Source: Flavobacteriaceae bacterium UBA3339
GTDB lineage: Bacteria; Bacteroidota; Bacteroidia; Flavobacteriales; Flavobacteriaceae
DNA: 64,000 nucleotides
Direction of reading: 5' to 3'
NCBI GenBank assembly: GCA_002360925.1
Contig: DERN01000010.1
Span: 147,972-211,971, forward strand
The notes under the pieces are model-generated. The model did not search any database, was not told where the DNA came from, and saw only the letters and a list, made by a program, of their open reading frames with translations. Positions 33,954-42,069 of the stretch are shown here, in pieces (within the stretch, counting starts at the first letter, position 1; every line of letters begins with the position of its first letter). The translations under genes and the position numbers were made by a program.

Positions 33954-35151
33954 AAGATAAAACTCCAACTTTTATCATACATTCTTTAATAACATTGTAA
34001 GTTCGTTCAATATCGTGATCTAGTCCAATCGAAAAACGAATCAAACCATCGGTTAATCCCATCTCTTTTTGTTCTTCTAATGGAATTTCAGAAGATGTTG
34101 AAGTTCCCGGAGCCGAAAATAACGTTTTATAAAAACCTAAACTTACAGCTAAATAACCTACATTTTTTTCTTGCATCAATTCCATCAAAGCGTTTGCTTT
34201 TTCTAAAGATCCCGCATCAATTGTTAACATTCCGCTAAAGCCAAATTCTTCTCTAAACATAGACTTATATAACTGATGACTTGGATGAGATGTTAATCCT
34301 GGATACACCGTTTTAACTCCATCCTTTTCTAACAATTGTCCCAATTTCAAAGCATTTTCGCTATGTTTTTGCATACGAATTGGCAATGTTCGAAGATTTT
34401 TCAGAATACTTGCAGAACGAAAACTATCCATCGTAGAACCCAAAAGCATGCAAGCTCCGTCGTTTACGTTCTTGATATCATTAATAAAATCAGCCGAAGC
34501 ACAAATAACCCCGCCAACTGTGTCGCTACTTCCGTTAATATATTTCGTTAAACTGTGAATTACGATATCTGCGCCTTGCAAAGCCGGACTAATTGTTAAC
34601 GGAGAAAAAGTGTTATCTACCACAACTTGAATTCCATGTTCTTTTGCCAATTTCGAAATTTGCTCAACATCTGCAACTTCTAATAAAGGATTGCTTACCG
34701 TTTCTAAATAAATAACCTTTGTATTCGGTTTAATTGCGTTTTTAATACTTTCAATTTTCGTTATATCAACAAAATCAACAGCAACTCCAAATCCTGTAAT
34801 AAAGTTTTTTAAGAATGCATACGTTCCGCCATAAATGGTTCTACTACTTACAATATGATCTCCATTTTTACATAAATGCATTAAAGTTCCTGTAATTGCT
34901 CCCATTCCACTTGCACAAACATGAGCCGCTTCGGTTCCTTCCATTTTTGCTAAAGCAGCACTTAAATACATGTTTGAAGGTGAACTGTGGCGACTATATA
35001 AATAACAACCATCGGTATTTCCTTCGAACGTGTCGAACATAGTTTTAGCAGATAAAAAAGTATAAGTAGAAGAATCGGAGATTGATGGATTTACACCGCC
35101 AAATTCTCCAAAGAATTGTAAATCTTGAATTTCGTTTGCTGGATTAAACAT
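33952..35151 (-). CDS. Cys/Met metabolism PLP-dependent enzyme (methionine gamma-lyase type)
   Basis: A 399-residue PLP enzyme of the cystathionine gamma-synthase/methionine gamma-lyase family, starting at ATG 35151 (an earlier ATG at 35211 is upstream of the predicted promoter). Motifs are the YSRHSSPSN loop, GMGAITGTLMHLCKNGDH, the SNPLLEVADV and VVDNTFSPL segment with PLP Asp, the Schiff-base Lys in IHSLTKYINGSSD, and SIGLDH near the end. It breaks or exchanges sulfur amino acids; exact reaction not settled. Divergent from an Lrp/AsnC gene that probably controls it. Confidence 0.88.
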   Translation of the reverse strand: MFNPANEIQDLQFFGEFGGVNPSISDSSTYTFLSAKTMFDTFEGNTDGCYLYSRHSSPSNMYLSAALAKMEGTEAAHVCASGMGAITGTLMHLCKNGDHIVSSRTIYGGTYAFLKNFITGFGVAVDFVDITKIESIKNAIKPNTKVIYLETVSNPLLEVADVEQISKLAKEHGIQVVVDNTFSPLTISPALQGADIVIHSLTKYINGSSDTVGGVICASADFINDIKNVNDGACMLLGSTMDSFRSASILKNLRTLPIRMQKHSENALKLGQLLEKDGVKTVYPGLTSHPSHQLYKSMFREEFGFSGMLTIDAGSLEKANALMELMQEKNVGYLAVSLGFYKTLFSAPGTSTSSEIPLEEQKEMGLTDGLIRFSIGLDHDIERTYNVIKECMIKVGVLS

Positions 35152-35252
35152 AATATATATTGTTTTTTGTTTGTAATTACTGAAAATTACCGACTTCCGT
35201 TCTTCTTTCAAAAACTTTTAATCTTAATCAGAAAAAAAAACATAAAAAAATG

Positions 35253-35270
35253 TATATTTGAACAAATATA
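35253..35270. promoter_or_regulatory. Back-to-back promoters forming a palindrome
   Basis: TATATTTGAACAAATATA holds a TATATTTG on the plus strand (35253-35260, toward the Lrp gene) and another on the minus strand (35263-35270, toward the PLP enzyme). The 8-base arms are perfect around a 2-base centre. It is a natural spot for an Lrp-type dimer to block both starts. Confidence 0.65.
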
Positions 35271-35311
35271 TTTTACAAATTCATTTATATCCCTAAAAAT
35301 AAACAGCTATT

Positions 35312-35773
35312 ATGAAATTAGACCAAATAGATTATAAACTAATCGAGCTTTTACAGCAAAATTGTAAACAAACAACGAAAGAGTTGGCAGATCAATTAGA
35401 TTTATCTACAACAGCTGTTTACGAACGCGTTAAAAAACTAGAAAAACAAAACATTATTACCGATTATGTTGCCATAGTAAATAAAGACAAAATTAACCGC
35501 AGCTTTATGACCATGGCACATGTAAAAATTAAATCGCATTCTAAAGACGCTATTATTAAGTTCGAGAAAAAAGTAAACGAAATTCCGGAAGTTTTAGAAT
35601 GTTTTCACGTAAGTGGCGAATATGATTATATCTTAAAAATTGGTGTACATGACATGGAAGCGTATCGCGAATTTATGCTTTCGAAACTTACAACAATGGA
35701 AGAAGTTCAAAGTACGCACAGTATGTTTGTGATTAAAGAAGTAAAGAATTCTAAAACATACAGTATTTTATAA
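35312..35773 (+). CDS. Lrp/AsnC family transcriptional regulator
   Basis: A 153-residue regulator. The N-terminal winged helix-turn-helix shows DYKLIELLQQNCKQTTKELA and LSTTAVYERVKKLEKQNII, and the C-terminal RAM ligand-binding domain shows the amino-acid-binding pattern VLECFHVSGEYDYILKI. The family senses amino acids. Divergent from a Cys/Met enzyme gene with overlapping promoters in between, so that gene and itself are the likely targets. Confidence 0.93.
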   Translation: MKLDQIDYKLIELLQQNCKQTTKELADQLDLSTTAVYERVKKLEKQNIITDYVAIVNKDKINRSFMTMAHVKIKSHSKDAIIKFEKKVNEIPEVLECFHVSGEYDYILKIGVHDMEAYREFMLSKLTTMEEVQSTHSMFVIKEVKNSKTYSIL

Positions 35774-35780
35774 AAGGAAA

Positions 35781-36674
35781 TTACAGATTATTTTTAGACC
35801 AAGGATGATACTTTTCGACCTCATCTTTTAGTTTGTTGCGATCTAAATGCATGTAAATTTCGGTTGTTGTGATCGATTCGTGTCCTAACATTGCCTGAAT
35901 AGAACGAAGATCGGCTCCATTTTCTAAAAGATGAGTTGCAAAAGAATGTCGCAATGTATGCGGGCTTACATTTTTCTTGATTCCCGAAAGTGAAACCAAG
36001 TTTTTAATAATTGTAAAAATCATTGCTCGAGTAAGCTTTCCTCCTCTCCTATTTAAAAACAAAATATCTTCGCTGTCGGTTTTTATCTTTAGCCCGGAAC
36101 GAACAGAATCTTTATAAAGCATTATCTTCTTAATTGCCGAATCAGAAATAGGAACAAAACGTTGTTTAGAACCTTTTCCGAAAACACGGATAAATCCCTC
36201 TTCGAGATACAATTCGGATAATTTAAGATCAATTAATTCAGAAACGCGAAGTCCACAAGAATAAATGGTTTCGATAATAGCATCGTTTCGAATTCCTTCC
36301 GGAGTTTTTAAATTGATAACTTCCAACATTAAATCGATTTCTTTAACAGATAAAACAACAGGTAGTTTTCGAGTTTGTTTAGGAAGTTCGATAAACGTAA
36401 CCGGATTATTTTCGACTACATTTTGCAAAACTAAAAAACTAAAAAAGTGATTGACCGAAGCTAAAATCCTTGCTTGACTTGTTGGCACTAAAAAATCGGA
36501 AATAAAGTGGATAAACACTCGTATATGTTGATCTTGAATTTCGTTCAACGTTAATTCAGATCCTATAAACTGTTCGAACTTCTCTAAATCGTATAAATAG
36601 TTAATAATAGTGTTTTCAGAAACACCACGTTCTAACTTTAGATAATATTTAAACTGTTCGATATATTTTTCCAT
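35781..36674 (-). CDS. xerD: Tyrosine recombinase XerD
   Basis: Site-specific recombinase that resolves chromosome dimers at dif with XerC, switched on by FtsK. At 297 residues it has an N-terminal SAM-like core-binding domain (1-100, LKLERGVSENTIINYLYDLEKF) and the catalytic domain with Arg in SCGLRVSEL, Lys in GKGSKQR, HTLRHSFATHLL with His-x-x-Arg, His in LGHESITTT, and the Tyr nucleophile in TEIYMHLD. Housekeeping gene, not linked to the mobile element. Convergent with the Lrp gene. Confidence 0.94.
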   Translation of the reverse strand: MEKYIEQFKYYLKLERGVSENTIINYLYDLEKFEQFIGSELTLNEIQDQHIRVFIHFISDFLVPTSQARILASVNHFFSFLVLQNVVENNPVTFIELPKQTRKLPVVLSVKEIDLMLEVINLKTPEGIRNDAIIETIYSCGLRVSELIDLKLSELYLEEGFIRVFGKGSKQRFVPISDSAIKKIMLYKDSVRSGLKIKTDSEDILFLNRRGGKLTRAMIFTIIKNLVSLSGIKKNVSPHTLRHSFATHLLENGADLRSIQAMLGHESITTTEIYMHLDRNKLKDEVEKYHPWSKNNL

Positions 36675-36703
36675 AAAAAAACCACCAAAAATGGTGGTTT
36701 AAA
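36675..36703 (-). terminator. Terminator of the small porin gene
   Basis: AAACCACC and GGTGGTTT around a 6-base loop, with T-run on the minus strand. It lies between the porin stop and the xerD start. Confidence 0.75.
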
Positions 36704-36722
36704 ATTACTATTTTATAGGTAA

Positions 36723-37319
36723 TTAATCAAATTTATAACCAACACCTACTTGAATTACAATATTTTTTAAATCTTTTGTTTCAATAGTCACTCCTCCTAT
36801 TTCAGATTTAAAATCTTCATTAGCCTTAGATAATCCTAAGTTATAGCGTGCATTAACAAAGAATCCCATTGGTAAATCGTACGCCAAACCTAATCCTAAT
36901 CCAAAATCAACTGATTTATAAAAATCCTTTGTATCTACAGTTGCATTTCCTCCTTTAGCTTCAGATTTCATCAGGAAACCTACTTGCGGGCCAGCTTCCA
37001 CCGAAAAACCATCTACAATGTAATACTTCGCCATAATAGGAACATTAATGTAATCATTATGCTGTTTTCCTTCTCCACTACCTTTATGTTTAACTCCTTG
37101 CGCTGAATACACAACTTCTGGTTGAACAGAGAACTTATCATTAAATTTAATTTCGGCAACAGCTCCTACGTGAAAACCTGTTAACATTTCAGCGTTATCA
37201 GCACCTGAAAGGTTCGCAAAGTTTACACCTGCTTTAGGTCCAAATTTTACTTGTTGTTGTGCCATACCCACAGCACCAAAACCAACTGCTGCAATTGCAG
37301 CAAAAAACATTTTTTTCAT
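36723..37319 (-). CDS. Porin family outer-membrane beta-barrel (OmpX-like)
   Basis: A 198-residue barrel with a signal peptide (MKKMFFAAIAAVGFGAVGMA) and alternating strands. The opening VKFGPKAGVNFANLSG and final VIQVGVGYKFD are typical of the PorT/OmpX-type small barrels of Bacteroidota. Role unknown. It is next to a second, longer barrel gene with the same opening motif, which suggests a local duplication. Confidence 0.85.
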   Translation of the reverse strand: MKKMFFAAIAAVGFGAVGMAQQQVKFGPKAGVNFANLSGADNAEMLTGFHVGAVAEIKFNDKFSVQPEVVYSAQGVKHKGSGEGKQHNDYINVPIMAKYYIVDGFSVEAGPQVGFLMKSEAKGGNATVDTKDFYKSVDFGLGLGLAYDLPMGFFVNARYNLGLSKANEDFKSEIGGVTIETKDLKNIVIQVGVGYKFD

Positions 37320-37365
37320 AATCTATCTAATTTTTTGAGTTAGTTTTATCTAAAAGTATGCCAAA

Positions 37366-38190
37366 CTAGAACTTGTATCCGATTGAAAACTGAATAGAAG
37401 AATTCTTCAATGGATCAAAGTTTAAATGCTCATTAGCATACTTAACTTCTTTAATTACTTCGTTAAACTCTGCTTCCGGAATTCCAGGATTTGCAGGTAT
37501 AGGCCACTTTACATAATCGTTGTCTATTTTATAAACATCTTGTAGACCTAAATAATAACGAGCGTTAATATATAATCCGTTTTGGAAGTAATAAGAAAAA
37601 CCTGCAGTTACACCATAATCTAATTTTTCGTAATAATTATCCGGATCAGTACTTCTGTAACCAGATTCAAATAAGGCTTGATCTAACTGAGAATAACTTG
37701 GAGTATATTTTGGATCGGAATAATATAAATATTGTCTGGCTGTATTGTATTTATTAGCATCGAATTGCCCTTTTGCATCTAGCATATATCCTATTTGCCC
37801 TCCTAATTCTACAGAAAAATTATCACTAACATAATATTTAAAAGTAATAGGAAGATATAAATAATGCATGGTAACATCTTCTAACTTTAAGGTTTCTTTT
37901 ACTTCTTTTGTATCAATATCAATTTGATCATAATCTGCTCCTTTATATCCTTGAACAGCGTACAATAACTCTCCTTGTACCGAAAACTTTTTGTAAAATG
38001 AAAGTGGAATTTCAATTGTTCCTCCTACTTGCAAACCAACTTTGGAATTTTGAGCATTCCCGCCAGCCAAACTAGACATGTTTACACCTGCTTTTATTCC
38101 CGTTTCAATAGGATTTCTATGATTGCGTTGTGCAGTTGCATGAGTAGACAACAATCCTAAAAAAGCAATTGATAGTAATATTTTATTCAT
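37366..38190 (-). CDS. Porin family outer-membrane beta-barrel
   Basis: A 274-residue barrel with signal peptide (MNKILLSIAFLGLLSTHATA) and the opening GIKAGVNMSSLAGG, like the neighbour. The last strand is SSIQFSIGYKF. A longer loop region (about 140-190, rich in Tyr) sets it apart. Likely an outer-membrane channel or anchor of unknown substrate. It is preceded by an imperfect hairpin that ends the next gene upstream. Confidence 0.82.
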   Translation of the reverse strand: MNKILLSIAFLGLLSTHATAQRNHRNPIETGIKAGVNMSSLAGGNAQNSKVGLQVGGTIEIPLSFYKKFSVQGELLYAVQGYKGADYDQIDIDTKEVKETLKLEDVTMHYLYLPITFKYYVSDNFSVELGGQIGYMLDAKGQFDANKYNTARQYLYYSDPKYTPSYSQLDQALFESGYRSTDPDNYYEKLDYGVTAGFSYYFQNGLYINARYYLGLQDVYKIDNDYVKWPIPANPGIPEAEFNEVIKEVKYANEHLNFDPLKNSSIQFSIGYKF

Positions 38191-38230
38191 TAGGTTTATC
38201 TTTAAAAACTTTTTCAGCCTTAAAGATATA

Positions 38231-38260
38231 AAAAAAGCCTTTCAAAAATGAAAGACTTTT
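38231..38260 (-). terminator. Terminator of third barrel gene
   Basis: Imperfect stem (AAAGCCTTTC with GAAAGACTTT, one mismatch) around a short loop, with T-run on the minus strand. Confidence 0.7.
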
Positions 38261-38287
38261 AAAATTTTCTTAATTTTCTTTTAAATA

Positions 38288-38941
38288 TTATAATTTAAAA
38301 GTTAATCCGAATGTTGCTGTATCAAAGAAATTATTGAAATTATTGATATTTGCATGGAAATTTGTAGTTGCTTTTGAACCAGATTGATCAGATTTTCCAG
38401 AGTTAAATCCAATTAAATCACTTAAAGCAAAGTTGATAGCAATTTTAGGAGTAACAAAATAATTGAAACCTAAAGTAGCGTTAACACCAAATTGATTAAA
38501 TTTTGGAGATTCTACTGTAGTAGTAACATCATTAATTACGCTTGTTCTTTTAGTTTTAGACGAATCGTAACCAATTCCTAATTCAGCATAAGGTTGGAAT
38601 CTGTTTAAGTCGGCAATATAATAACGACCAAACACTTCAAAACCTACAGTTGATCCTTTTTCAGTAAAAGTATTAGAAGATACATCAGAATAGTTTTCTT
38701 CTTTAGAAGTACCAATGTTTAAACCTAAACCTACTGCAAATTTATCTGTTACGAAATAACCTGCTTTTGGAGTAAAGTTAAAATTAGATTCTTTTAAAGT
38801 AGCACTTTTGTCATCTTGAGTGTTAGCTCTTAAGCTTCCTTCTAATAAGATATCTCCTTCACCAAATCCAAATTTCCCCTCTTGAGCTTGTGCAGCAACT
38901 CCCGTTGCTAAAACAGCTAATGATAAAATAATCTTTTTCAT
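38288..38941 (-). CDS. Outer-membrane beta-barrel protein (OmpW/OprF-like)
   Basis: Starting at ATG 38941 gives a clear signal peptide (MKKIILSLAVLATGVAAQA) and a 217-residue precursor; an upstream ATG at 38977 lies before the promoter. Eight or so strands, ending TATFGLTFKL. Family is the general outer membrane beta-barrel group; role unknown. A TACATTTG promoter and an overlapping inverted repeat precede it. Confidence 0.82.
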   Translation of the reverse strand: MKKIILSLAVLATGVAAQAQEGKFGFGEGDILLEGSLRANTQDDKSATLKESNFNFTPKAGYFVTDKFAVGLGLNIGTSKEENYSDVSSNTFTEKGSTVGFEVFGRYYIADLNRFQPYAELGIGYDSSKTKRTSVINDVTTTVESPKFNQFGVNATLGFNYFVTPKIAINFALSDLIGFNSGKSDQSGSKATTNFHANINNFNNFFDTATFGLTFKL

Positions 38942-38960
38942 TTTTCTATTATTTTTAACG

Positions 38961-38977
38961 ATGCAAATGTATTGCAT
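38961..38977 (-). promoter_or_regulatory. Promoter and inverted repeat of the barrel gene
   Basis: Minus strand TACATTTG at 38964-38971. The repeat ATGCAA/TTGCAT with a 5-base centre (38961-38977) lies over it, so a repressor could cover the promoter. Confidence 0.45.
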
Positions 38978-39189
38978 ATTTTTTTACCGAGTATAAATAT
39001 TTAACATTTATTTAAAAATCACTTAACCTAAAGATCTAAAATTAAATTATTCGCAACAAATAAAGCCATAAACTAATTTTACACTAAATTGTCAGATTTT
39101 CAACAACTTATATTTTCGTTAAATTTCATATACCAAACATTCTTTTTAGTACTTTTATCCCAAAATCATACTAAAGTATTTTTTAACAG

Positions 39190-39609
39190 ATGAAAATTGC
39201 AATTATTAACGGTCCAAACTTGAATCTTTTAGGAAAAAGAGAACCGGAAATCTACGGAAACTCTACGTTTGAAGCTTATTTCGAAGAATTAAAGTCAGAG
39301 TTTAAAGAACTAGAGCTTACTTATTTCCAATCGAATCACGAAGGAGAAATTGTTGATAAATTACACGAAATAGGGTTTAATTTCGACGGAATTATCCTTA
39401 ATGCTGGCGCATACACGCATACTTCGGTTGCAATTGCCGATGCAATAAGCGCAATTAACACTCCGGTTATTGAAGTACATATTAGTAATGTTTTTAAAAG
39501 AGAAGCTTTTCGTCACAAATCTTATTTATCTGCTGTGGTAAAAGGAATTGTTACAGGCTTTGGTTTTACGTCTTATAAATTAGCTTTATACTCTTTTGTG
39601 AATGCATAG
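39190..39609 (+). CDS. aroQ: Type II 3-dehydroquinate dehydratase AroQ
   Basis: Removes water from 3-dehydroquinate in the shikimate pathway; cytoplasmic dodecamer. At 139 residues the family motifs are complete: NGPNLNLLGKREPEIYG with the catalytic Tyr and Arg, FQSNHEGEIVDKLHE, ILNAGAYTHTSVAI, VIEVHISN and FRHKSY. The stop overlaps the start of the DUF5686 gene by eight bases. Confidence 0.96.
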   Translation: MKIAIINGPNLNLLGKREPEIYGNSTFEAYFEELKSEFKELELTYFQSNHEGEIVDKLHEIGFNFDGIILNAGAYTHTSVAIADAISAINTPVIEVHISNVFKREAFRHKSYLSAVVKGIVTGFGFTSYKLALYSFVNA

Positions 39610-42040
39610 AATTCTGTTTTTTCTTATTGCTTCCTTATATATAAACACACTAAACGCTCAACATTCTTTTCGCATTGTTAATAAAAACAATGCCGAAATT
39701 CCGTTTGCGGTTGTAAAAACCGATGACAATCAAACGGTTTTATTATCGAACAACGAAGGTTTTATTCAAATTCCGAATACTGTTCAAACTATTCAAATTT
39801 CTTCTTTAGGATATTCTTCTAAAAAATATCAGATTCAAAAAACAGATTCAGAAATCGTTTTAGATTCTTTAATTTATTCAAACGATTCTACTATTAATAA
39901 GAATCATTTAGTAAAAAATGCCATTCATAATCGAATTGAAAATGATAAAAGATCGAAGAATATCAAATTCAATTTTTATGGAAAAGGAAGTTTAGATGTT
40001 ACCAATTATCCCGAAAAATTTTTAGGATACGATATTGATCAATTAGATCCTAATTTAAAACTCGATTCTTTAAAACAAGGAAATATATTTTCGAGCGAAA
40101 CTTTGTCTACTGTTTATCAAAATGCACCGAATAAACACAAGGAAATTGTTGAGAAGAATTACTTGATGGGAAATAGCCGAAATCAAAATTTCTTAACTGC
40201 TTTAGAATCCGATATCGATTTTTACAAAAACATTGCATATAAAGACTGGGGATTGATTTCTCCTTTGGCATCAAATGCAATTAATTATTACGATTATTCA
40301 TATGGAGGATTTTTTATAGATGTCATTTCAAAACAGAAAATCCATATTCTTCATGTAAATCCTTTGCGTTCGGTCGATCCTGCAATGAAAGGAACGATTT
40401 ATTTAGTAGACGAAACTTTCGAGATTTACGCAATTGATGCCTTTGTTAAAGGAAAAAATGTTGGACAAGGACAAGTGACCGAATATCACATTCAACAATT
40501 ATTTTCTTTCAATTCGAAATTGAATAAATGGATAAAGACACTTCAAACAATCGATTTTCAAGGAAAAATTCTTGTTTTTTCATTCAACGGATCTTTCATC
40601 AATTTACAAAGTCGATATGAAGAATTTCCCGAAAAACGAGATTTTTTCTCAAAAGAAGTCATTACATACGATCATGTAAACGATTCATTACATTATTTCA
40701 AGAAAAAACGTCCAATTTTTTTAACAGATGATCAAGAAGAAATCATTACCGAAAAAAACGATGAAATAATTGAAAAAGACACAAAAGTTTATCAAGATTC
40801 ATTAGATCGAAATCATAACAGATTCAATCTTTTTAAATTAGTTTTAGGATACAAAAATCGAGATTCGAAACGAAATGTAACTTATAAATACAACGGATTG
40901 CTTTCGACTTTTGCGTTTAATCCCGTTCAAGGTTTTAACGTTACAACCGGACTTTCATATTTGAAAGAAAAACCAAACAACGAAACATTTTACGAAATTG
41001 GCGGATTGGTTAATTACGGAACCGCCGAAAACAAACCTCGTTTTTCGGGATATTATACGCAATTATTTAATCGGGTTACAAAATCGAAATTGACTTTAGC
41101 CGGAGGTTTAACTGTTAATCAATTTGGAGAAGACTTTCCGATTAAAAAACTAATAAACTCGATTGCTGCTTCTTATTTTGGTCGAAATTATGCTAAATAT
41201 TATCAAAAGGATTTTATTTCAGCTCAATATGAACAAGATCTTTTAAATGGTTTATTTTCTTCTTTTGAGTTAGAATATGCGAACAGAAGACCTCTGTTTA
41301 ACAATACAATTAACTCGCCTTTTGTAAAAAAACGCATTTTTTCATCCAATAACCCAATTGATCCACAAGATTTTACAAATCCGGGATTCGAACAAAATCA
41401 AATTGTAAAATTAAAGATCAAAGCAGTTATTAATTTCGATCAGAAATACATCAAATATCCTCATAAGAAAACAGATATTTCGTATTCTAGATATCCGCTT
41501 GTTCATTTTAATTTCGAAACAGGATTTGCTTCAAGCGTACCAAAATACAATTATGCTTTAATTGGCTTATCAACTTTGTACCAAAATCACTTAAAACAAT
41601 ACGGAAATTTTGGTGTTTACGTAAATGCCGGAAAGTTTTTAAATGCAGAAGGAATTGCTTTTATGGATTATAAACATTTCTACGGAAATGAAACCTTTGT
41701 TGGAACTACGAAAAATTATTTAAAGAATTTTAATCTTCTTCCTTATTACGATTACAGCACAAATAAAGACTTTTTAGAACTGCATGCTGAACATAATTTT
41801 AAAGGTTTTTTCACCAATAAGGTCCCATTTTTTAATAAATTGCAATGGCATTTAGTTGTTGGCGCGCATGCACTTTTTACGTATGAGAATAAATCGTATT
41901 ACGAAACAAGCATTGGTTTAGACAATGTAGGCTTTGGCAATTTTAGACCTTTTAGAATTGATTATTTTCAGTCGTTTAACGGTTCTAAACAAACTAACGG
42001 AATTATAATCGGCGTTAAACTTTTAGATAAAATGAAATAA
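39602..42040 (+). CDS. DUF5686 family outer-membrane protein
   Basis: An 812-residue protein with a signal peptide (ILFFLIASLYINTLNA) and an N-terminal carboxypeptidase-regulatory-like beta domain (about 20-100, ISSLGYSSKKYQI), then a long region ending in many barrel strands (YPLVHFNFETGFASS, IIIGVKLLDKM). This is the DUF5686 layout, an outer-membrane barrel of unknown function in Bacteroidota. Its ATG lies in the last codons of aroQ, so the two are translationally coupled although their roles do not look related. Confidence 0.85.
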   Translation: MHRILFFLIASLYINTLNAQHSFRIVNKNNAEIPFAVVKTDDNQTVLLSNNEGFIQIPNTVQTIQISSLGYSSKKYQIQKTDSEIVLDSLIYSNDSTINKNHLVKNAIHNRIENDKRSKNIKFNFYGKGSLDVTNYPEKFLGYDIDQLDPNLKLDSLKQGNIFSSETLSTVYQNAPNKHKEIVEKNYLMGNSRNQNFLTALESDIDFYKNIAYKDWGLISPLASNAINYYDYSYGGFFIDVISKQKIHILHVNPLRSVDPAMKGTIYLVDETFEIYAIDAFVKGKNVGQGQVTEYHIQQLFSFNSKLNKWIKTLQTIDFQGKILVFSFNGSFINLQSRYEEFPEKRDFFSKEVITYDHVNDSLHYFKKKRPIFLTDDQEEIITEKNDEIIEKDTKVYQDSLDRNHNRFNLFKLVLGYKNRDSKRNVTYKYNGLLSTFAFNPVQGFNVTTGLSYLKEKPNNETFYEIGGLVNYGTAENKPRFSGYYTQLFNRVTKSKLTLAGGLTVNQFGEDFPIKKLINSIAASYFGRNYAKYYQKDFISAQYEQDLLNGLFSSFELEYANRRPLFNNTINSPFVKKRIFSSNNPIDPQDFTNPGFEQNQIVKLKIKAVINFDQKYIKYPHKKTDISYSRYPLVHFNFETGFASSVPKYNYALIGLSTLYQNHLKQYGNFGVYVNAGKFLNAEGIAFMDYKHFYGNETFVGTTKNYLKNFNLLPYYDYSTNKDFLELHAEHNFKGFFTNKVPFFNKLQWHLVVGAHALFTYENKSYYETSIGLDNVGFGNFRPFRIDYFQSFNGSKQTNGIIIGVKLLDKMK

Positions 42041-42068
42041 AAAACCTGAACAATTGTTCAGGTTTTTT
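42039..42068. terminator. Bidirectional terminator
   Basis: A 30-base perfect palindrome (half AAAAAACCTGAACAA) between the convergent DUF5686 and proS genes, with T-runs both ways. Confidence 0.9.
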
Positions 42069-42069
42069 A

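Noticed and set aside
35152..35211. N-terminal extension of the PLP enzyme to ATG 35211
   Set aside because: The extra 20 residues (KEERKSVIFSNYKQ) do not fit the family; ATG 35151 begins the usual MFNPANEIQ.
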